64,000 nucleotides of DNA, taken from contig NZ_RBIL01000002.1 of the NCBI RefSeq assembly GCF_003633755.1, positions 2,513,221-2,577,220 on the forward strand, given 5' to 3'. Origin of the DNA: Solirubrobacter pauli. Lineage in GTDB: Bacteria > Actinomycetota > Thermoleophilia > Solirubrobacterales > Solirubrobacteraceae. Below are positions 29,247 to 38,640 of the stretch, piece after piece. The notes beneath the pieces were generated by a model. The model saw only the letters and a list, made by a program, of their open reading frames with translations, did not search any database and was not told the origin of the DNA. Every line of letters begins with the position of its first letter. Positions within the stretch are counted from its first letter, which is position 1. A program made the position numbers and the translations under genes.

Positions 29247-29626
29247 CTCTCGCGCGGCGCGTAGCGGCCGTGCAGCATCAGCGGGTTGCCGTCGACGTCG
29301 GCGAAGAACGCCATGTGGCACACGCCGGTGTCGACGGTGTCCCCGAAGAACGTCACGCCGCGGCCTTCGAGCAGCTCGCGCATCCCCTTCACGTCGTCCG
29401 TGTGGAGCGCGACCGCGTTCGTGTTGGCGTTGAACTCGAGCCCCGCCGTCGTCGGGTCCCACACGCTGAGCGTCGTCCCACCGAGGTCGAACTCCGAGAA
29501 CGGCTTGTCGACCGTGTGCGCCGACTGCTCGAGCCCGAGCGTCTCGGCGTAGAACGCCGTGGCGCGCTCCCCGTCCTGCGTGGGGATCGGGACGAAGTCG
29601 ACGCGGCTGATCACAGGGTTGCTCAT
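29243..29626 (-). CDS. VOC/glyoxalase-family protein
   Basis: This 127-residue protein has two beta-alpha-beta-beta-beta modules (FVPIPTQDGERATAFYAETL; VALHTDDVKGMRELLEGRGV). It ends in the usual MAFFADVDGNPLMLHGRY, whose glutamate ligand position is replaced by MLH. Family members are glyoxalases, dioxygenases or resistance proteins. It converges on the sigma gene with a 4-bp overlap of their ends. Confidence 0.82.
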   Translation of the reverse strand: MSNPVISRVDFVPIPTQDGERATAFYAETLGLEQSAHTVDKPFSEFDLGGTTLSVWDPTTAGLEFNANTNAVALHTDDVKGMRELLEGRGVTFFGDTVDTGVCHMAFFADVDGNPLMLHGRYAPRES

Positions 29627-29687
29627 GGAGCGGAGCCTACGTCGCTTTGCGGTCAGCTCACGTCCGCAATCAGCAGCTTCCACCACA

Positions 29688-29716
29688 CGCGTGCCTCTTT
29701 GGTTCCGAGGCACGCG
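29688..29716 (-). terminator. Hairpin terminator of the small exported protein gene
   Basis: A perfect 10-bp stem (CGCGTGCCTC/GAGGCACGCG) with a nine-base loop lies just beyond the stop of the minus-strand gene at 29730. No T-run follows. Confidence 0.55.
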
Positions 29717-29729
29717 CGCGGTCAAACCA

Positions 29730-29936
29730 TCAGCAGCCCATGTGGCGGATCGGGTCGCACACCCCGCCGTCGCGCATGATGATCCCCTGCGACGTGGCGG
29801 CGGGGCCCACGAGCACGGTGTGGTTCGCGCCGGCCTGCGGCAGCGTCGTGGCGGCGGAAGCGGGGCCGGAGACCGCGATGGTGGCGACGATCGGCAGCGC
29901 CAGCAGGGCGAACGTACGGCGGAGGACGGCGGACAT
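29730..29936 (-). CDS. Small exported protein (68 aa) with C-terminal cysteines
   Basis: A signal peptide (RTFALLALPIVATIAVSGPA, cleavage near ASAAT) leaves a mature peptide of about 40 residues. It is rich in Gly/Ala and ends in GGVCDPIRHMGC. The two cysteines could form a disulfide. There is no recognised family and no modification or export genes next to it. Its own terminator hairpin supports expression as a single gene. Confidence 0.5.
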   Translation of the reverse strand: MSAVLRRTFALLALPIVATIAVSGPASAATTLPQAGANHTVLVGPAATSQGIIMRDGGVCDPIRHMGC

Positions 29937-30025
29937 GCGTGGGCCTTTCGGAGCGGTGAACGGGTCCAGTGCACCGTCCCAGCGCGTCCGTCGCGCAACT
30001 ATGGGGGAAACCCCTCGACCCGCGA

Positions 30026-31210
30026 TCAGGGGGTGCGGGACGTCAGCCGCGCGACGAAGTCGCCCAGCCGCGCGAGGCCTTCGCGCAGCTCCTCGCGGGA
30101 GGCGGCGTAGGACAGCCGGACGTGGGTGGCGGCCGTGTGCGTGCCGAAGTCGGTGCCCGGCGTGAAGGCGACGTGCGTCTCGGCCAGCGCGCGCTCGCAG
30201 AACTCCCACGCGCCGAGGCCCGTGCCGGCGACGTCGAAGTAGACGTAGAACGCGCCGTCCGGGACGGCGGGCACGGGGATGCCGATGCGCTCGAGCTCGG
30301 CGAGGACCAGCGCGCGGCGGGCGGCGAGCTCGGTGCGGCGCTCCTCGGCGACGGCGAGCGACTCGGGCGTGAACGCGGCGAGCGCCGCGTGCTGGGCGGG
30401 CGCGGACGCGCAGATGAACCAGTGCATCGCCAGCTTCTCGATCGCGGGGACGAGCGCCTCGGGGAGCACGGCCCAGCCGAGCCGCCAGCCGGTCATGCCG
30501 AAGTACTTGGAGAAGCTGTTGATCACGATCGCGTCCGGGTCGACCGTCAGGACGCTGCGCGGCGGCTCCCCGTCGGGCCCGTGGTCGGACAGGTCGAGGT
30601 AGATCTCGTCGACGATCCGCCAGGCGCCGCGCGCCCGCGCGAGCTCGCAGATCGCGGTCAGCTCGTCGAACGGGATCGACGTGCCCGTGGGGTTCGACGG
30701 CGACGCGACCATCACGGCGCTCGTGTGGTCGCTCCACGCGCGCTCGACCGACTCGCGGGCGAGCTGGAAGCGCGTCTCCGCGGTCGCCGGGACGGCCACC
30801 ACCCGTCCACCGAAGCCCGCCACCATCTCGCGGTTGCACGGGTACGACGGGTCGGCCAGGATGACCTCGTCGCCGGGGTCGGTCGTCGCGGCCGTCACGA
30901 GCAGCAACGCGGTCGACGCCCCCGAGGCGACGAGGATCCGCGCGGGGTCGACGTCCACGCCGTGCCGGTCGCGGTAGAAGCCCGCGATCGCGGCGCGCAG
31001 CGCCGGCAGGCCGAGCGAGGACGTGTACGGCAGCGGCCGCCCGTCCATCACCTCACGCATCGCGTCGCGCACCGCGGGCGGTGCACCGAAGTCCGGCTCG
31101 CCGATGCTGAGCTTGATGACCCGGTGCCCCTCGGCCTCCAGGTCGGCAGCCTGCTGCCCGAACGCCAGCGCGTGGAACGGCTCGGCGCTCTGCGCGCGGT
31201 GCGAGAGCTT
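30026..31210 (-). CDS. PLP-dependent class I/II aminotransferase
   Basis: This 394-residue fold-type I aminotransferase has IGEPDFGAPPAVRDA, SSLGLPALRAAIAGFYRDRH and ASPSNPTGTSIPF. The PLP lysine lies in NSFSKYFGMTGWRLGW, and HVRLSYAAS supplies the carboxylate-binding Arg. It resembles aspartate/aromatic aminotransferases of the AspC/PatA group; the exact amino acid is not predictable. The TTG at 31210 has AAGGAG five bases upstream and is preferred over GTG 31246. It is divergent from the small membrane-anchored gene. Confidence 0.9.
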   Translation of the reverse strand, partial: KLSHRAQSAEPFHALAFGQQAADLEAEGHRVIKLSIGEPDFGAPPAVRDAMREVMDGRPLPYTSSLGLPALRAAIAGFYRDRHGVDVDPARILVASGASTALLLVTAATTDPGDEVILADPSYPCNREMVAGFGGRVVAVPATAETRFQLARESVERAWSDHTSAVMVASPSNPTGTSIPFDELTAICELARARGAWRIVDEIYLDLSDHGPDGEPPRSVLTVDPDAIVINSFSKYFGMTGWRLGWAVLPEALVPAIEKLAMHWFICASAPAQHAALAAFTPESLAVAEERRTELAARRALVLAELERIGIPVPAVPDGAFYVYFDVAGTGLGAWEFCERALAETHVAFTPGTDFGTHTAATHVRLSYAASREELREGLARLGDFVARLTSRTP

Positions 31211-31257
31211 CAACGGATCTCCTTGTGACGGATCGGCACGCAGCACGTAGTAGCAAC

Positions 31258-31698
31258 ATGCGCTGGCTGATCCTCGCCCTGACGCTCGCCGTCGGGTTCA
31301 CCACGTTCGTCGTCGTGGCGGCCCTGCGCTCGGGACCGGCAAGCCACAGCGACCAGTGGCGCCCGCACGAGCCGGAGACCGACGCCGAGCGGGCCGCGGC
31401 GCGCGTCGTCCTCACCTACATGCGCGCGCTGATCGAGGAGCGTCCGGCGGACGCCTGCCGCCTCGTCGCGCCGCCGCTGACGAAGACGCTGCGCTGCGGG
31501 ACGCGTCCGCGCATCCCGCACCGGCTGCACGTCTACGCCAGAGGCACGCCGTCGATCGAGCACATCGCGCTCGAAGGGCGGGAAGGTCACGCCTGGGTGG
31601 CGGGGATCGACCCGGGGCCGCTGCAGGGCGTGGCGTTCGCGCGCGTCGGCGACACGTGGCGGCTCATCGCCGACGGCGGCGGCTTCGCGCTGCAGTGA
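31258..31698 (+). CDS. Membrane-anchored hypothetical protein
   Basis: This 146-residue protein has one N-terminal hydrophobic segment (WLILALTLAVGFTTFVVVAAL). A small extracytoplasmic domain starts with ARVVLTYMRALIEERPADAC and ends VAFARVGDTWRLIADGGGF. The pattern is like NTF2/DUF4878-type secreted domains, but the assignment is weak. Two cysteines could pair. Confidence 0.6.
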   Translation: MRWLILALTLAVGFTTFVVVAALRSGPASHSDQWRPHEPETDAERAAARVVLTYMRALIEERPADACRLVAPPLTKTLRCGTRPRIPHRLHVYARGTPSIEHIALEGREGHAWVAGIDPGPLQGVAFARVGDTWRLIADGGGFALQ

Positions 31699-31707
31699 TC
31701 GCGTCTC

Positions 31708-32283
31708 TCAGCGGCAGCCGCGTGGGCGCAGCGCCGGCGGGAGCGCGTCGCGGAAGGCGTCGGCCTCGTCGCAGCTGAAGCGCCGCGTCGCCGCGAGGCG
31801 CGCACGTGTGCGCGGGAACGGGCGGACCGCACGCGCGACCACGTCGGGCGTCTCGTTCACGGCGAAGATCGACACGCGCACGGCCCCGACGTACAGGTCG
31901 GCCGTCTCGGTGCTCTCGCACCAGTCCAGCCAGGCCCGCCCCAGCGCCCGCCAGCAGGACGCTTCGGTCGTGTCAGGGCGACGGTCGAGCGACGTGTCGA
32001 CCGTCAGCTCGGAGGTGCACCCGCTGTCGCCGGAGCAGACGTCGGGTCCGTACGAGAGCCCCACGCCGTCCTGGGTGGGCTCGGCTCGGCTGAGCCGCGC
32101 GCCGCGGAAGGACTCGCCCAGCCAGAACAGGTAGCCACCGGCCTGGCCCTGCAGGCCGCGGACGTCCTCGACGGTCGCCGGGCGCTCGGCCGGCGGTGGC
32201 GGAGGGTCCGGCGACCTGCCGCCGCACCCGGCGACGACGCAGGCGACCGCGACGCTAAGCGTCCACCGGCGCGCGATGCCCAT
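31708..32283 (-). CDS. Lipoprotein of unknown function
   Basis: This 191-residue protein has a lipobox (ACVVAGC) after MGIARRWTLSV and a Pro-rich spacer. The mature domain contains six cysteines (VCSGDSGC, ASCWRALG, DWCE, FSCDEA, RGC), suggesting disulfides. No family is recognised. The start at 32283 overlaps the 3' end of the upstream membrane-protein gene by 29 bp, implying cotranscription. Confidence 0.6.
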   Translation of the reverse strand: MGIARRWTLSVAVACVVAGCGGRSPDPPPPPAERPATVEDVRGLQGQAGGYLFWLGESFRGARLSRAEPTQDGVGLSYGPDVCSGDSGCTSELTVDTSLDRRPDTTEASCWRALGRAWLDWCESTETADLYVGAVRVSIFAVNETPDVVARAVRPFPRTRARLAATRRFSCDEADAFRDALPPALRPRGCR

Positions 32284-32824
32284 GCAGCTCGCTCGCCGCC
32301 ACGAGCCGTGAGGCACGCTCCGCGCGCAGGTCGGTGATGCGCTCGAAGCGCGTCTCGAGCACGGTCAGGTCGAGCAGGATCAGGCGCTCGTAGCGGCGCT
32401 CGGCCCACGCCACCAGCGCGGTGTAGCCGCCCGCGCCGACCAGCGAGGCGAGCACGGCCAACGGGGTCGGGAAGCCGAGCAGCGCGCACAGCCAGAGCGC
32501 CATCAGCGCACCTGCCACGGGCGCGGTCGCCCACACGCCGGTGCGGTCGCCGCGGAGCCAGAACGGCGTGCCCGCGAGCGCGTCCTTCAAGAGACGCCAG
32601 CGGCCGCCGAACGCGAAGATCCAAGGTAGGCCTCCCAAAGCGATGACGACCGAGGTCCCCAACGCCCACCCACCCGCACCCGCTCCGACGGCCGCGAACG
32701 TCAAGCAAGCCAGCGCGCCATACCCGAGTGCCAGTGCGACGCGCCGATCGGCGGTCTGACGGGCGGGATCGAGCGTACGCAGGTCGAGCATGGCCGCGCC
32801 AGGGGTTTCGGTGAGCGCGACCAC
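32255..32824 (-). CDS. Integral membrane protein of unknown function
   Basis: This 189-residue protein has four hydrophobic helices in two hairpins (ALGYGALACLTFAAVGAGAG, ALGTSVVIALGGLPWIFAF, APVAGALMALWLCALLGFPT, LAVLASLVGAGGYTALVAW). A charged C-terminal helix (ERLILLDLTVLETRFERITD) probably lies in the cytoplasm. GTG 32824 has AGAGGAG unusually close, and ATG 32791 is the alternative start. Confidence 0.55.
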   Translation of the reverse strand: MVALTETPGAAMLDLRTLDPARQTADRRVALALGYGALACLTFAAVGAGAGGWALGTSVVIALGGLPWIFAFGGRWRLLKDALAGTPFWLRGDRTGVWATAPVAGALMALWLCALLGFPTPLAVLASLVGAGGYTALVAWAERRYERLILLDLTVLETRFERITDLRAERASRLVAASELHGHRAPVDA

Positions 32825-32840
32825 GCTCCTCTTGTTGCAA

Positions 32841-33575
32841 TCAGCGATTCAGAAATCGCTGGACGTTCCTGCGGAAGCCCTCCGAGCCGTAGGCCTCCCG
32901 GATCAGGTCGTCGCCCTCCGGCACCACGCGTCCGCGGCGGAGCGCCTCCTTCGTCACCCACAGCGTCGTCGGCGAGTGGTCGGCGAGCGTCTCACACAGG
33001 TCGCTGACGTAGCGCTCGGGGTCGTCCTCGACCACGGCGCTGACGAAGCCGATCGCCAGCGCCTCCTCCGCCTCGATCGGCCGGGCGCGGAAGATCACGT
33101 CCTTGAGCCGCGGCACGCCCAGGGCGGACGCGAGCCGCGCGTAGTTGCCCATCGAGAGGCAGTTGCCGACGGTACGGGCGATCGGCATCCCGAACGTCGC
33201 CGACGGCGTGATCACGCGCAGGTCGCAGCACGCGGCGATCGCGAAGCCGGAGCCCATCGCGAAGCCGTCGACCAGCGCGACCGTCGGCTTCTTCACGGCC
33301 TCCAGCCGGTCCAGCACGGCGTCGATCCGGCGCTCGTACTCGACGCCGTCCTCGGGCGTCTCGAACGCCGTGAACTGACGGATGTCCGTGCCCGCGACGA
33401 ACGCGCGCCCGCCCGCGCCACGCAGCACCAGCACGCGCACGTCGTCGTCGGCGTCGACGCGCTCGCACGCCTTCACGAGCGCGTCGTACATCGCGAACGT
33501 CATCGCGTTGTGCGCCTCGGGACGGTTGAACGTCAGCCACGCGGCCGGGCCGCGCACTTCGTAGTCCACGGTCAC
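32841..33575 (-). CDS. Enoyl-CoA hydratase/isomerase family protein
   Basis: This 244-residue crotonase-fold protein has the oxyanion-hole segments FVAGTDIRQF and VDGFAMGSGFAIAACCDLRV. The usual catalytic glutamates are not obvious at the first position (MPIARTVGNCLS), so the reaction may differ from simple hydration. GTG 33575 overlaps the CoA-transferase stop (GTGA). Third gene of a coupled minus-strand operon with an aminotransferase and a CaiB-type CoA-transferase. Confidence 0.88.
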   Translation of the reverse strand: MTVDYEVRGPAAWLTFNRPEAHNAMTFAMYDALVKACERVDADDDVRVLVLRGAGGRAFVAGTDIRQFTAFETPEDGVEYERRIDAVLDRLEAVKKPTVALVDGFAMGSGFAIAACCDLRVITPSATFGMPIARTVGNCLSMGNYARLASALGVPRLKDVIFRARPIEAEEALAIGFVSAVVEDDPERYVSDLCETLADHSPTTLWVTKEALRRGRVVPEGDDLIREAYGSEGFRRNVQRFLNR

Positions 33576-34696
33576 TCGCCCAGCTCCGCCAGGATCTCGT
33601 CCGTGTGCTGGCCGAGCGTCGGCGCCGGCCGGCGCACCGAGCCGGGCGTCGCGCTGAGCTTGACCGGGATGCCGAGCCCGTAGACCGTGCCCGCCTCGGG
33701 ATGCTCCATCTCCACCACCATCTCGCGTGCCTGCGTGTGCGGGTCGTCCACCACCTGCTGCACGTTATGCAACGGGCCCGCGGGCACGCCCGCCGCGAGC
33801 AGCGCTTCCACCCATTCGTCGGTGGTGCGCGCAGCCAGCGCCGCCTCCAGCTCCACGACCAGCTCGGGGCGGTTGCGCATCCGGTCCGGGTTCGTCGCGA
33901 AGCGCGGGTCCTCCACGAGCTCGGGCCGGCCGATCGCCTCGCACAGCCGCGTCCACAGCCGTTGCGTGTTGCCGCCGACGGTCACGTGGCCGTCGCGCGT
34001 GCGCAGTGCCTGGTAGGGCGCGCTGAGCCGGTGCGCGGAGCCGAGGGGCTGCGGGACGTTGCCCGTCGACCACAGCTCGGCCGTCTCCCACACGGTCAGC
34101 GCCATCGCGCCCTCCCACAGGGACGTGTCGATCCGCTGCCCCTCCCCCGTGCGCTCGCGGGCGTGCAACGCGCTGAGCACGCCGATCGCGCAGAACAGCC
34201 CTGCGCCCAGGTCGCTCACGGGCACGCCGGCCTTCACCGGGTCCCCGCCGGGCTCGCCGGTGACGCTCATGATCCCGCTCATCCCCTGCGCGATCAGGTC
34301 GAAGCCGGGGCGCTGCGCGTACGGCCCGGTCTGCCCGAAGCCGGAGATCGACGCGTAGATCAGGCGCGGGTTGACCGCGTGCAGCGTCTCGTAGTCGGCA
34401 CCGAGCTTCGCGGCCACGCCCGGCCGGTAGTTCTCCAGCAGCACGTCCGCGGTCTCGACCAGCCGGTGCAAGGTGCCCCGATCGGCGGCGTCCTTCAGGT
34501 TCAGCGTGATCGAGCGCTTGTTGCGGTTGACCGCTCGGAACGCCGGCTCGCCCATCGAGCGCCGCGTCTGGTCGCCGGTCTCGGGCGGCTCGACCTTGAT
34601 CACGTCCGCGCCCATGTCCGCCAGCACCTGCCCGCAGAACGGCCCGGCCATGATCTGCGTCAGCTCGATCACGCGCACGCCCTCGAGGGCGCTCAT
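33572..34696 (-). CDS. CaiB/BaiF family (family III) CoA-transferase
   Basis: This 374-residue protein has the family start (LEGVRVIELTQIMAGPFCGQ), VIKVEPPETGDQTR and RNKRSITLNLKD. The catalytic Asp lies in RPGFDLIAQGMSG. Family members move CoA between carboxylic acids such as carnitine, oxalate/formate, succinate/malate or mesaconate. Here the acceptor acid is unknown. Starts and stops overlap both neighbours by four bases, showing tight coupling to the aminotransferase and enoyl-CoA hydratase. Confidence 0.92.
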   Translation of the reverse strand: MSALEGVRVIELTQIMAGPFCGQVLADMGADVIKVEPPETGDQTRRSMGEPAFRAVNRNKRSITLNLKDAADRGTLHRLVETADVLLENYRPGVAAKLGADYETLHAVNPRLIYASISGFGQTGPYAQRPGFDLIAQGMSGIMSVTGEPGGDPVKAGVPVSDLGAGLFCAIGVLSALHARERTGEGQRIDTSLWEGAMALTVWETAELWSTGNVPQPLGSAHRLSAPYQALRTRDGHVTVGGNTQRLWTRLCEAIGRPELVEDPRFATNPDRMRNRPELVVELEAALAARTTDEWVEALLAAGVPAGPLHNVQQVVDDPHTQAREMVVEMEHPEAGTVYGLGIPVKLSATPGSVRRPAPTLGQHTDEILAELGE

Positions 34697-35823
34697 CCCT
34701 TGAGCACCTCGAGCGCCGGGGTGAGCCCGTCGCCGACGTCGTGGCCCGCGACCTGCAGGCCCATCTGGACGCCGGCCAGCGTGCCGGCGAGCATCAGGTC
34801 GTTGAAGTCGCCGAGGTGGCCGATCCGGAAGACCTTGTCCTTGAGCTTGCCGAGCCCGGCGCCGAGTGACATGTCGTAGCGCTCGAGGATCACGCGCCGC
34901 ACCTCGTCGGAGCCGTCGAGCAGGACGGCGGTCAACGCGCCGCTGAGCTCGCGCTCGTCCACCGCGAGCACCTCGAGGCCCCAGCCGTGGACGGCGGCGC
35001 GGGTGGCCGACGCGTGCCGCGCGTGTCGCGCGAACACGTGCTCCAGGCCCTCCTCGCGCAGCATCGTGAGCGCCTCGCGCAACCCGTAGAGCAGGTTGGT
35101 CGCCGACGTGTACGGCCAGAAGCCCGCCTCGTTGGCGGCGATGATCGGCTTCCAGTCCCAGTACGAGCGCGGGAGCTTCGCGTCGCGCGAGGCGTCCAGC
35201 GCCTTCTGCGACACGGCGTTGAAGCTCAGGCCTGCCGGCAGCATCAGGCCCTTCTGCGAGCCGCCGACGGTGACGTCCACGCCCCACTCGTCGTGCCGGT
35301 AGTCGATGCTGCCGAGCGAGGAGATCGTGTCGACGAGCAGCAGCGCGGGATGGTCGCCGAGCGCCGCGCGCACGTCCGCGATCCGCGACGTCACGCCGGT
35401 CGAGGTCTCGTTGTGCACGACCATCACGGCGCGCACGTCATCGTCGAGGGCGTCCGCGATCCGCTCCGGCGAGGCGCCGTGGCGCCAGTCGCCTTCCAGC
35501 CACACCACGTCCAGCCCGAGCCGCTCGGCCATCTCGCGCCAGAGCGTCGCGAAGTGACCGGTCTCGCTGGCGATCACCTTGTCGCCGGGCGAGAGCGTGT
35601 TGACGATCGCCGCCTCCCACGCGCCGGTTCCGGAGGCCGGGTAGATCACCACCGGGCTCTCGGTGCCGAACACCCAGCGCATACCCTCCAGCACCTCGTG
35701 GCCGAGCTTCGCGAAGTCCGGTCCGCGATGATCGATGGTCGGCGCGTCGATCGCCCGCAGCACCCGGTCCGGCACATTCGTGGGACCAGGGATCTGCAGG
35801 AAATGACGACCGGGCCGATGCAC
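34693..35823 (-). CDS. Class V aminotransferase (alanine/serine-glyoxylate type)
   Basis: This 376-residue PLP enzyme starts with the diagnostic HFLQIPGPTNVPDRVLRAI. It contains VIYPASGTGAWEAAIVNTLS, LLLVDTISSLGSIDY and the PLP lysine in VTVGGSQKGLMLP. This group uses glyoxylate or pyruvate as amino acceptor. GTG 35823 gives the family-typical N-terminus, though it lacks a clear ribosome binding site. It is divergent from the FAD/Fe-S oxidoreductase only about 30 bp away, which could supply glyoxylate-type keto acids. Confidence 0.88.
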   Translation of the reverse strand: MHRPGRHFLQIPGPTNVPDRVLRAIDAPTIDHRGPDFAKLGHEVLEGMRWVFGTESPVVIYPASGTGAWEAAIVNTLSPGDKVIASETGHFATLWREMAERLGLDVVWLEGDWRHGASPERIADALDDDVRAVMVVHNETSTGVTSRIADVRAALGDHPALLLVDTISSLGSIDYRHDEWGVDVTVGGSQKGLMLPAGLSFNAVSQKALDASRDAKLPRSYWDWKPIIAANEAGFWPYTSATNLLYGLREALTMLREEGLEHVFARHARHASATRAAVHGWGLEVLAVDERELSGALTAVLLDGSDEVRRVILERYDMSLGAGLGKLKDKVFRIGHLGDFNDLMLAGTLAGVQMGLQVAGHDVGDGLTPALEVLKG

Positions 35824-35853
35824 CAGACGTTTGACACCGTAGCGAGACCGGGG

Positions 35854-38619
35854 ATGGGACGATTCATGGGGGAGTTGGTGGCGGCGCTTGCCGCCGAGCT
35901 TGCGGGCGAGGTTCGAGACGACGCCTACACGCGGCACCTGTATTCAGCGGACGCGAGCGCGTACGCCATCGAGCCGGCGGCGGTCGTGTTCCCGCGCAGC
36001 GCGGACGACGTCAGCGTCGCCGTGCGCCTGGCCGCCGAGCGCGGCGTGCCGATCGTGGCGCGCGGCGCGGGGACGAGCCTGGCCGGGCAGGCCGCCGGCG
36101 GGCACGGCCTGGTGATCGACTTCAGCCGCCACATGAACGTGATCGACGAGATCGACCCGGTCGCGCGGCGCGTGCGCGTGCAGCCGGGCGTGGTGCAGGA
36201 GGACCTCAACCGCGCGGCCAAGCGGTTCGGGCTCGGCTTCGGGCCGGACACGTCCACGTCGAACCGGGCGACGCTCGGCGGCATGATCGGCAACAACTCC
36301 AGCGGGTCGGAGTCGATCGTGCACGGCACGACGGTCGACCACGTGGAGGAGCTGGAGGTCGTGCTCGCCGACGGCTCGCAGCACACCTTCCGCCGCGGTC
36401 TCCCCCACGCCTTCGACGAGCCCGTGAAGGCCATCCTGCGCGAGCACGCGCGGGCGATCGCCGAGGACTACCCGAAGCACTGGCGCCAGTCGGGCGGCTA
36501 CCGGCTGGACCGCATGGACCCGTTCGACCTGTCCAAGCTCGTCGTCGGCTCCGAGGGCACGCTCGCGATCGTCACCGCCGCGACGGTGCGGCTCGTGGAG
36601 CTGCCGAAGGCGAAGATGTTCTCCGTCGGGCACTTCGACTCGGTCGCCGACGCGATCGCGGCGACGCAGGACGCGCTGGACCTGCAGCCGTGGTCGGTGG
36701 AGATGATCGACCGCAAGATCCTCAACCTCTCGCGGTCCAAGCTCGAGTACCGCAAGCTCTCCGACCGGCTGGAGGGTGACCCGGGCGCGCTGCTGTTCGT
36801 CGCGTTCGCCGGCGACAGCGACGACGAGGTTCGCGGCAAGCTCGACGCGCTGGCCACCGTGTGGGCCGAGCACGGGCACGGCTACCACGTGCTGCGCGCG
36901 GAGACGACGGCCGAGCAGAACGAGCTGACCAAGGTCCGCAAGGCCGGGCTGGGGCTGCTGATGGCGTCGTCCGACGGCAAGCGACGGCCGGCCGCGTTCG
37001 TCGAGGACACGGCGGTCGCGCCCGAGCGGCTCGGCCCGTACGTCGAGCGCTTCGCGGCGATCCTGGACAAGCACGAGCTGGAAGCCGGCTTCTACGGCCA
37101 CGCGTCGGTGGGCTGCCTGCACATCCGGCCGTTCGTCGACCTGTCCGAGGACGTCGAGACGTTCCGCACGGTCGCCGAGGAGATCCGCGACCTCGTCGCC
37201 GAGTTCGACGGCGTGAACTCCAGCGAGCACGGCGACGGCCGCGTGCGCAGCGAGTTCAACGAGCACATCTTCGGCTCGGACCTCTACGGCGCGATGCGCA
37301 AGGTCAAGACGCTGTTCGACCCGCACAACCGGCTCAACCCGGGCGTGATGGTCGACGCGGCGCCGATGACGGCGGACCTGCGCGATGCGAAGCTGCCACG
37401 CCCCAACCCGCTCGTCACGCACCTGGACTTCGGCCCGGGCGGCATGCACGGCGCCGCGGACCGCTGTCAGCGGATCGGCGCCTGCCGCAAGACCGGGCAG
37501 GGCGTGATGTGCCCGAGCTACATGGCCACGCGGGAGGAGGAGCACGCCACGCGCGGCCGCGCCAACGCGCTCGTGAAGGCGCTGGGCGAGCCGGATCCCG
37601 CGCGCGCCCTCGGGGACGAGCGGTTGCACGACATCCTCGACCTCTGCCTCGAGTGCAAGGCGTGCAAGAGCGAGTGCCCGCTGTCGGTGGACATGGCGAG
37701 CATGAAGGCCGAGTTCCTCAGCCACTACAACGCGATCCACGGCACGCCGCTGCGGTCGCGCATCTTCGCCTCGATCCGCACGCTCAACCGGCTCGGCAGC
37801 GCGTTCGCGCCGCTGTCGAACGCGTTGCCCGCGCCGACCGGCCTCGTCGGCATCACCACCAAGCGGCCGCGTCCGCGGTTCGTCCGCGAGAACCTGATCC
37901 GCTGGAACAAGACGCGCGCCCGCACGACCGGGCGCCCCGTCGTGTTCCTCGCCGACTCGTTCACGACCTTCACCGAGCCGGGCATCGGCCGCGCGTCGAT
38001 CGAGCTGCTGACGGCCGCGGGCTACGACGTCCAGCTCGAGCAGGCCGGGTGCTGCGGCCGCGCGTCGATCTCCAAGGGGCTGCTCGACGATGCGCGCGCC
38101 AAGGCCGAGAAGCTGACGGAGCGGCTGCAGCGGACCGACGGCCCGATCACGGGCTGCGAGCCGTCCTGCCTGATGACGCTGCGCGAGGAGCACGTGCAGC
38201 TGCTCGGCGACCAGGGCATCGCGGACCGCACGCGGCTCGTCGAGGAGCTGCTGCTCGACGCCGACCTGCCGCTGCGCAACGACACGCCGCAGCGGATCCT
38301 CTTCCACGGCCACTGCCACCAGAAGGCGCTGGCCGGCACCGCGTCCACGGTCGCGCTGCTGCGGAAGATCCCGAACACCGAGGTCGTCGAGCTCGACGCC
38401 GGCTGCTGCGGCATGGCCGGGTCGTTCGGGTTCGAGGAAGAGCACTACGAGCTGTCCATGCGCATCGGCGGGATGCGCCTGTTCCCCGCGGTCAGGAGAG
38501 AGCCCGCGGAGACGCTCGTCGCGGCGACCGGCGTGTCCTGTCGCCAGCAGATCGAGCACGGCACGGGGCGAACGGCGCGCCACCCCGTGCAGATCGTCAG
38601 AGACGCGCTGGAGGTCTAA
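35854..38619 (+). CDS. FAD-linked oxidase fused to 4Fe-4S/CCG domains (YdiJ/D-2-hydroxyacid dehydrogenase type)
   Basis: This is a 921-residue fusion. The N-terminal FAD_binding_4 domain has GAGTSLAGQA at 71-80 and GMIGNNSSGSES. A FAD-oxidase C-terminal domain lies at about 290-510. Two Fe-S cysteine groups start near residues 538 (CQRIGACRKTGQGVMC) and 598 (CLECKACKSECP). Two CCG motifs lie near 733 and 851 (AGCCGRAS, AGCCGMAG). The layout equals YdiJ-like D-2-hydroxyglutarate/D-lactate dehydrogenases that feed electrons to quinones. The true 2-hydroxyacid is unknown. ATG 35866 is an alternative start. Confidence 0.92.
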   Translation: MGRFMGELVAALAAELAGEVRDDAYTRHLYSADASAYAIEPAAVVFPRSADDVSVAVRLAAERGVPIVARGAGTSLAGQAAGGHGLVIDFSRHMNVIDEIDPVARRVRVQPGVVQEDLNRAAKRFGLGFGPDTSTSNRATLGGMIGNNSSGSESIVHGTTVDHVEELEVVLADGSQHTFRRGLPHAFDEPVKAILREHARAIAEDYPKHWRQSGGYRLDRMDPFDLSKLVVGSEGTLAIVTAATVRLVELPKAKMFSVGHFDSVADAIAATQDALDLQPWSVEMIDRKILNLSRSKLEYRKLSDRLEGDPGALLFVAFAGDSDDEVRGKLDALATVWAEHGHGYHVLRAETTAEQNELTKVRKAGLGLLMASSDGKRRPAAFVEDTAVAPERLGPYVERFAAILDKHELEAGFYGHASVGCLHIRPFVDLSEDVETFRTVAEEIRDLVAEFDGVNSSEHGDGRVRSEFNEHIFGSDLYGAMRKVKTLFDPHNRLNPGVMVDAAPMTADLRDAKLPRPNPLVTHLDFGPGGMHGAADRCQRIGACRKTGQGVMCPSYMATREEEHATRGRANALVKALGEPDPARALGDERLHDILDLCLECKACKSECPLSVDMASMKAEFLSHYNAIHGTPLRSRIFASIRTLNRLGSAFAPLSNALPAPTGLVGITTKRPRPRFVRENLIRWNKTRARTTGRPVVFLADSFTTFTEPGIGRASIELLTAAGYDVQLEQAGCCGRASISKGLLDDARAKAEKLTERLQRTDGPITGCEPSCLMTLREEHVQLLGDQGIADRTRLVEELLLDADLPLRNDTPQRILFHGHCHQKALAGTASTVALLRKIPNTEVVELDAGCCGMAGSFGFEEEHYELSMRIGGMRLFPAVRREPAETLVAATGVSCRQQIEHGTGRTARHPVQIVRDALEV

Positions 38620-38640
38620 CCCCAGGGGGAGAGCCGGGAC

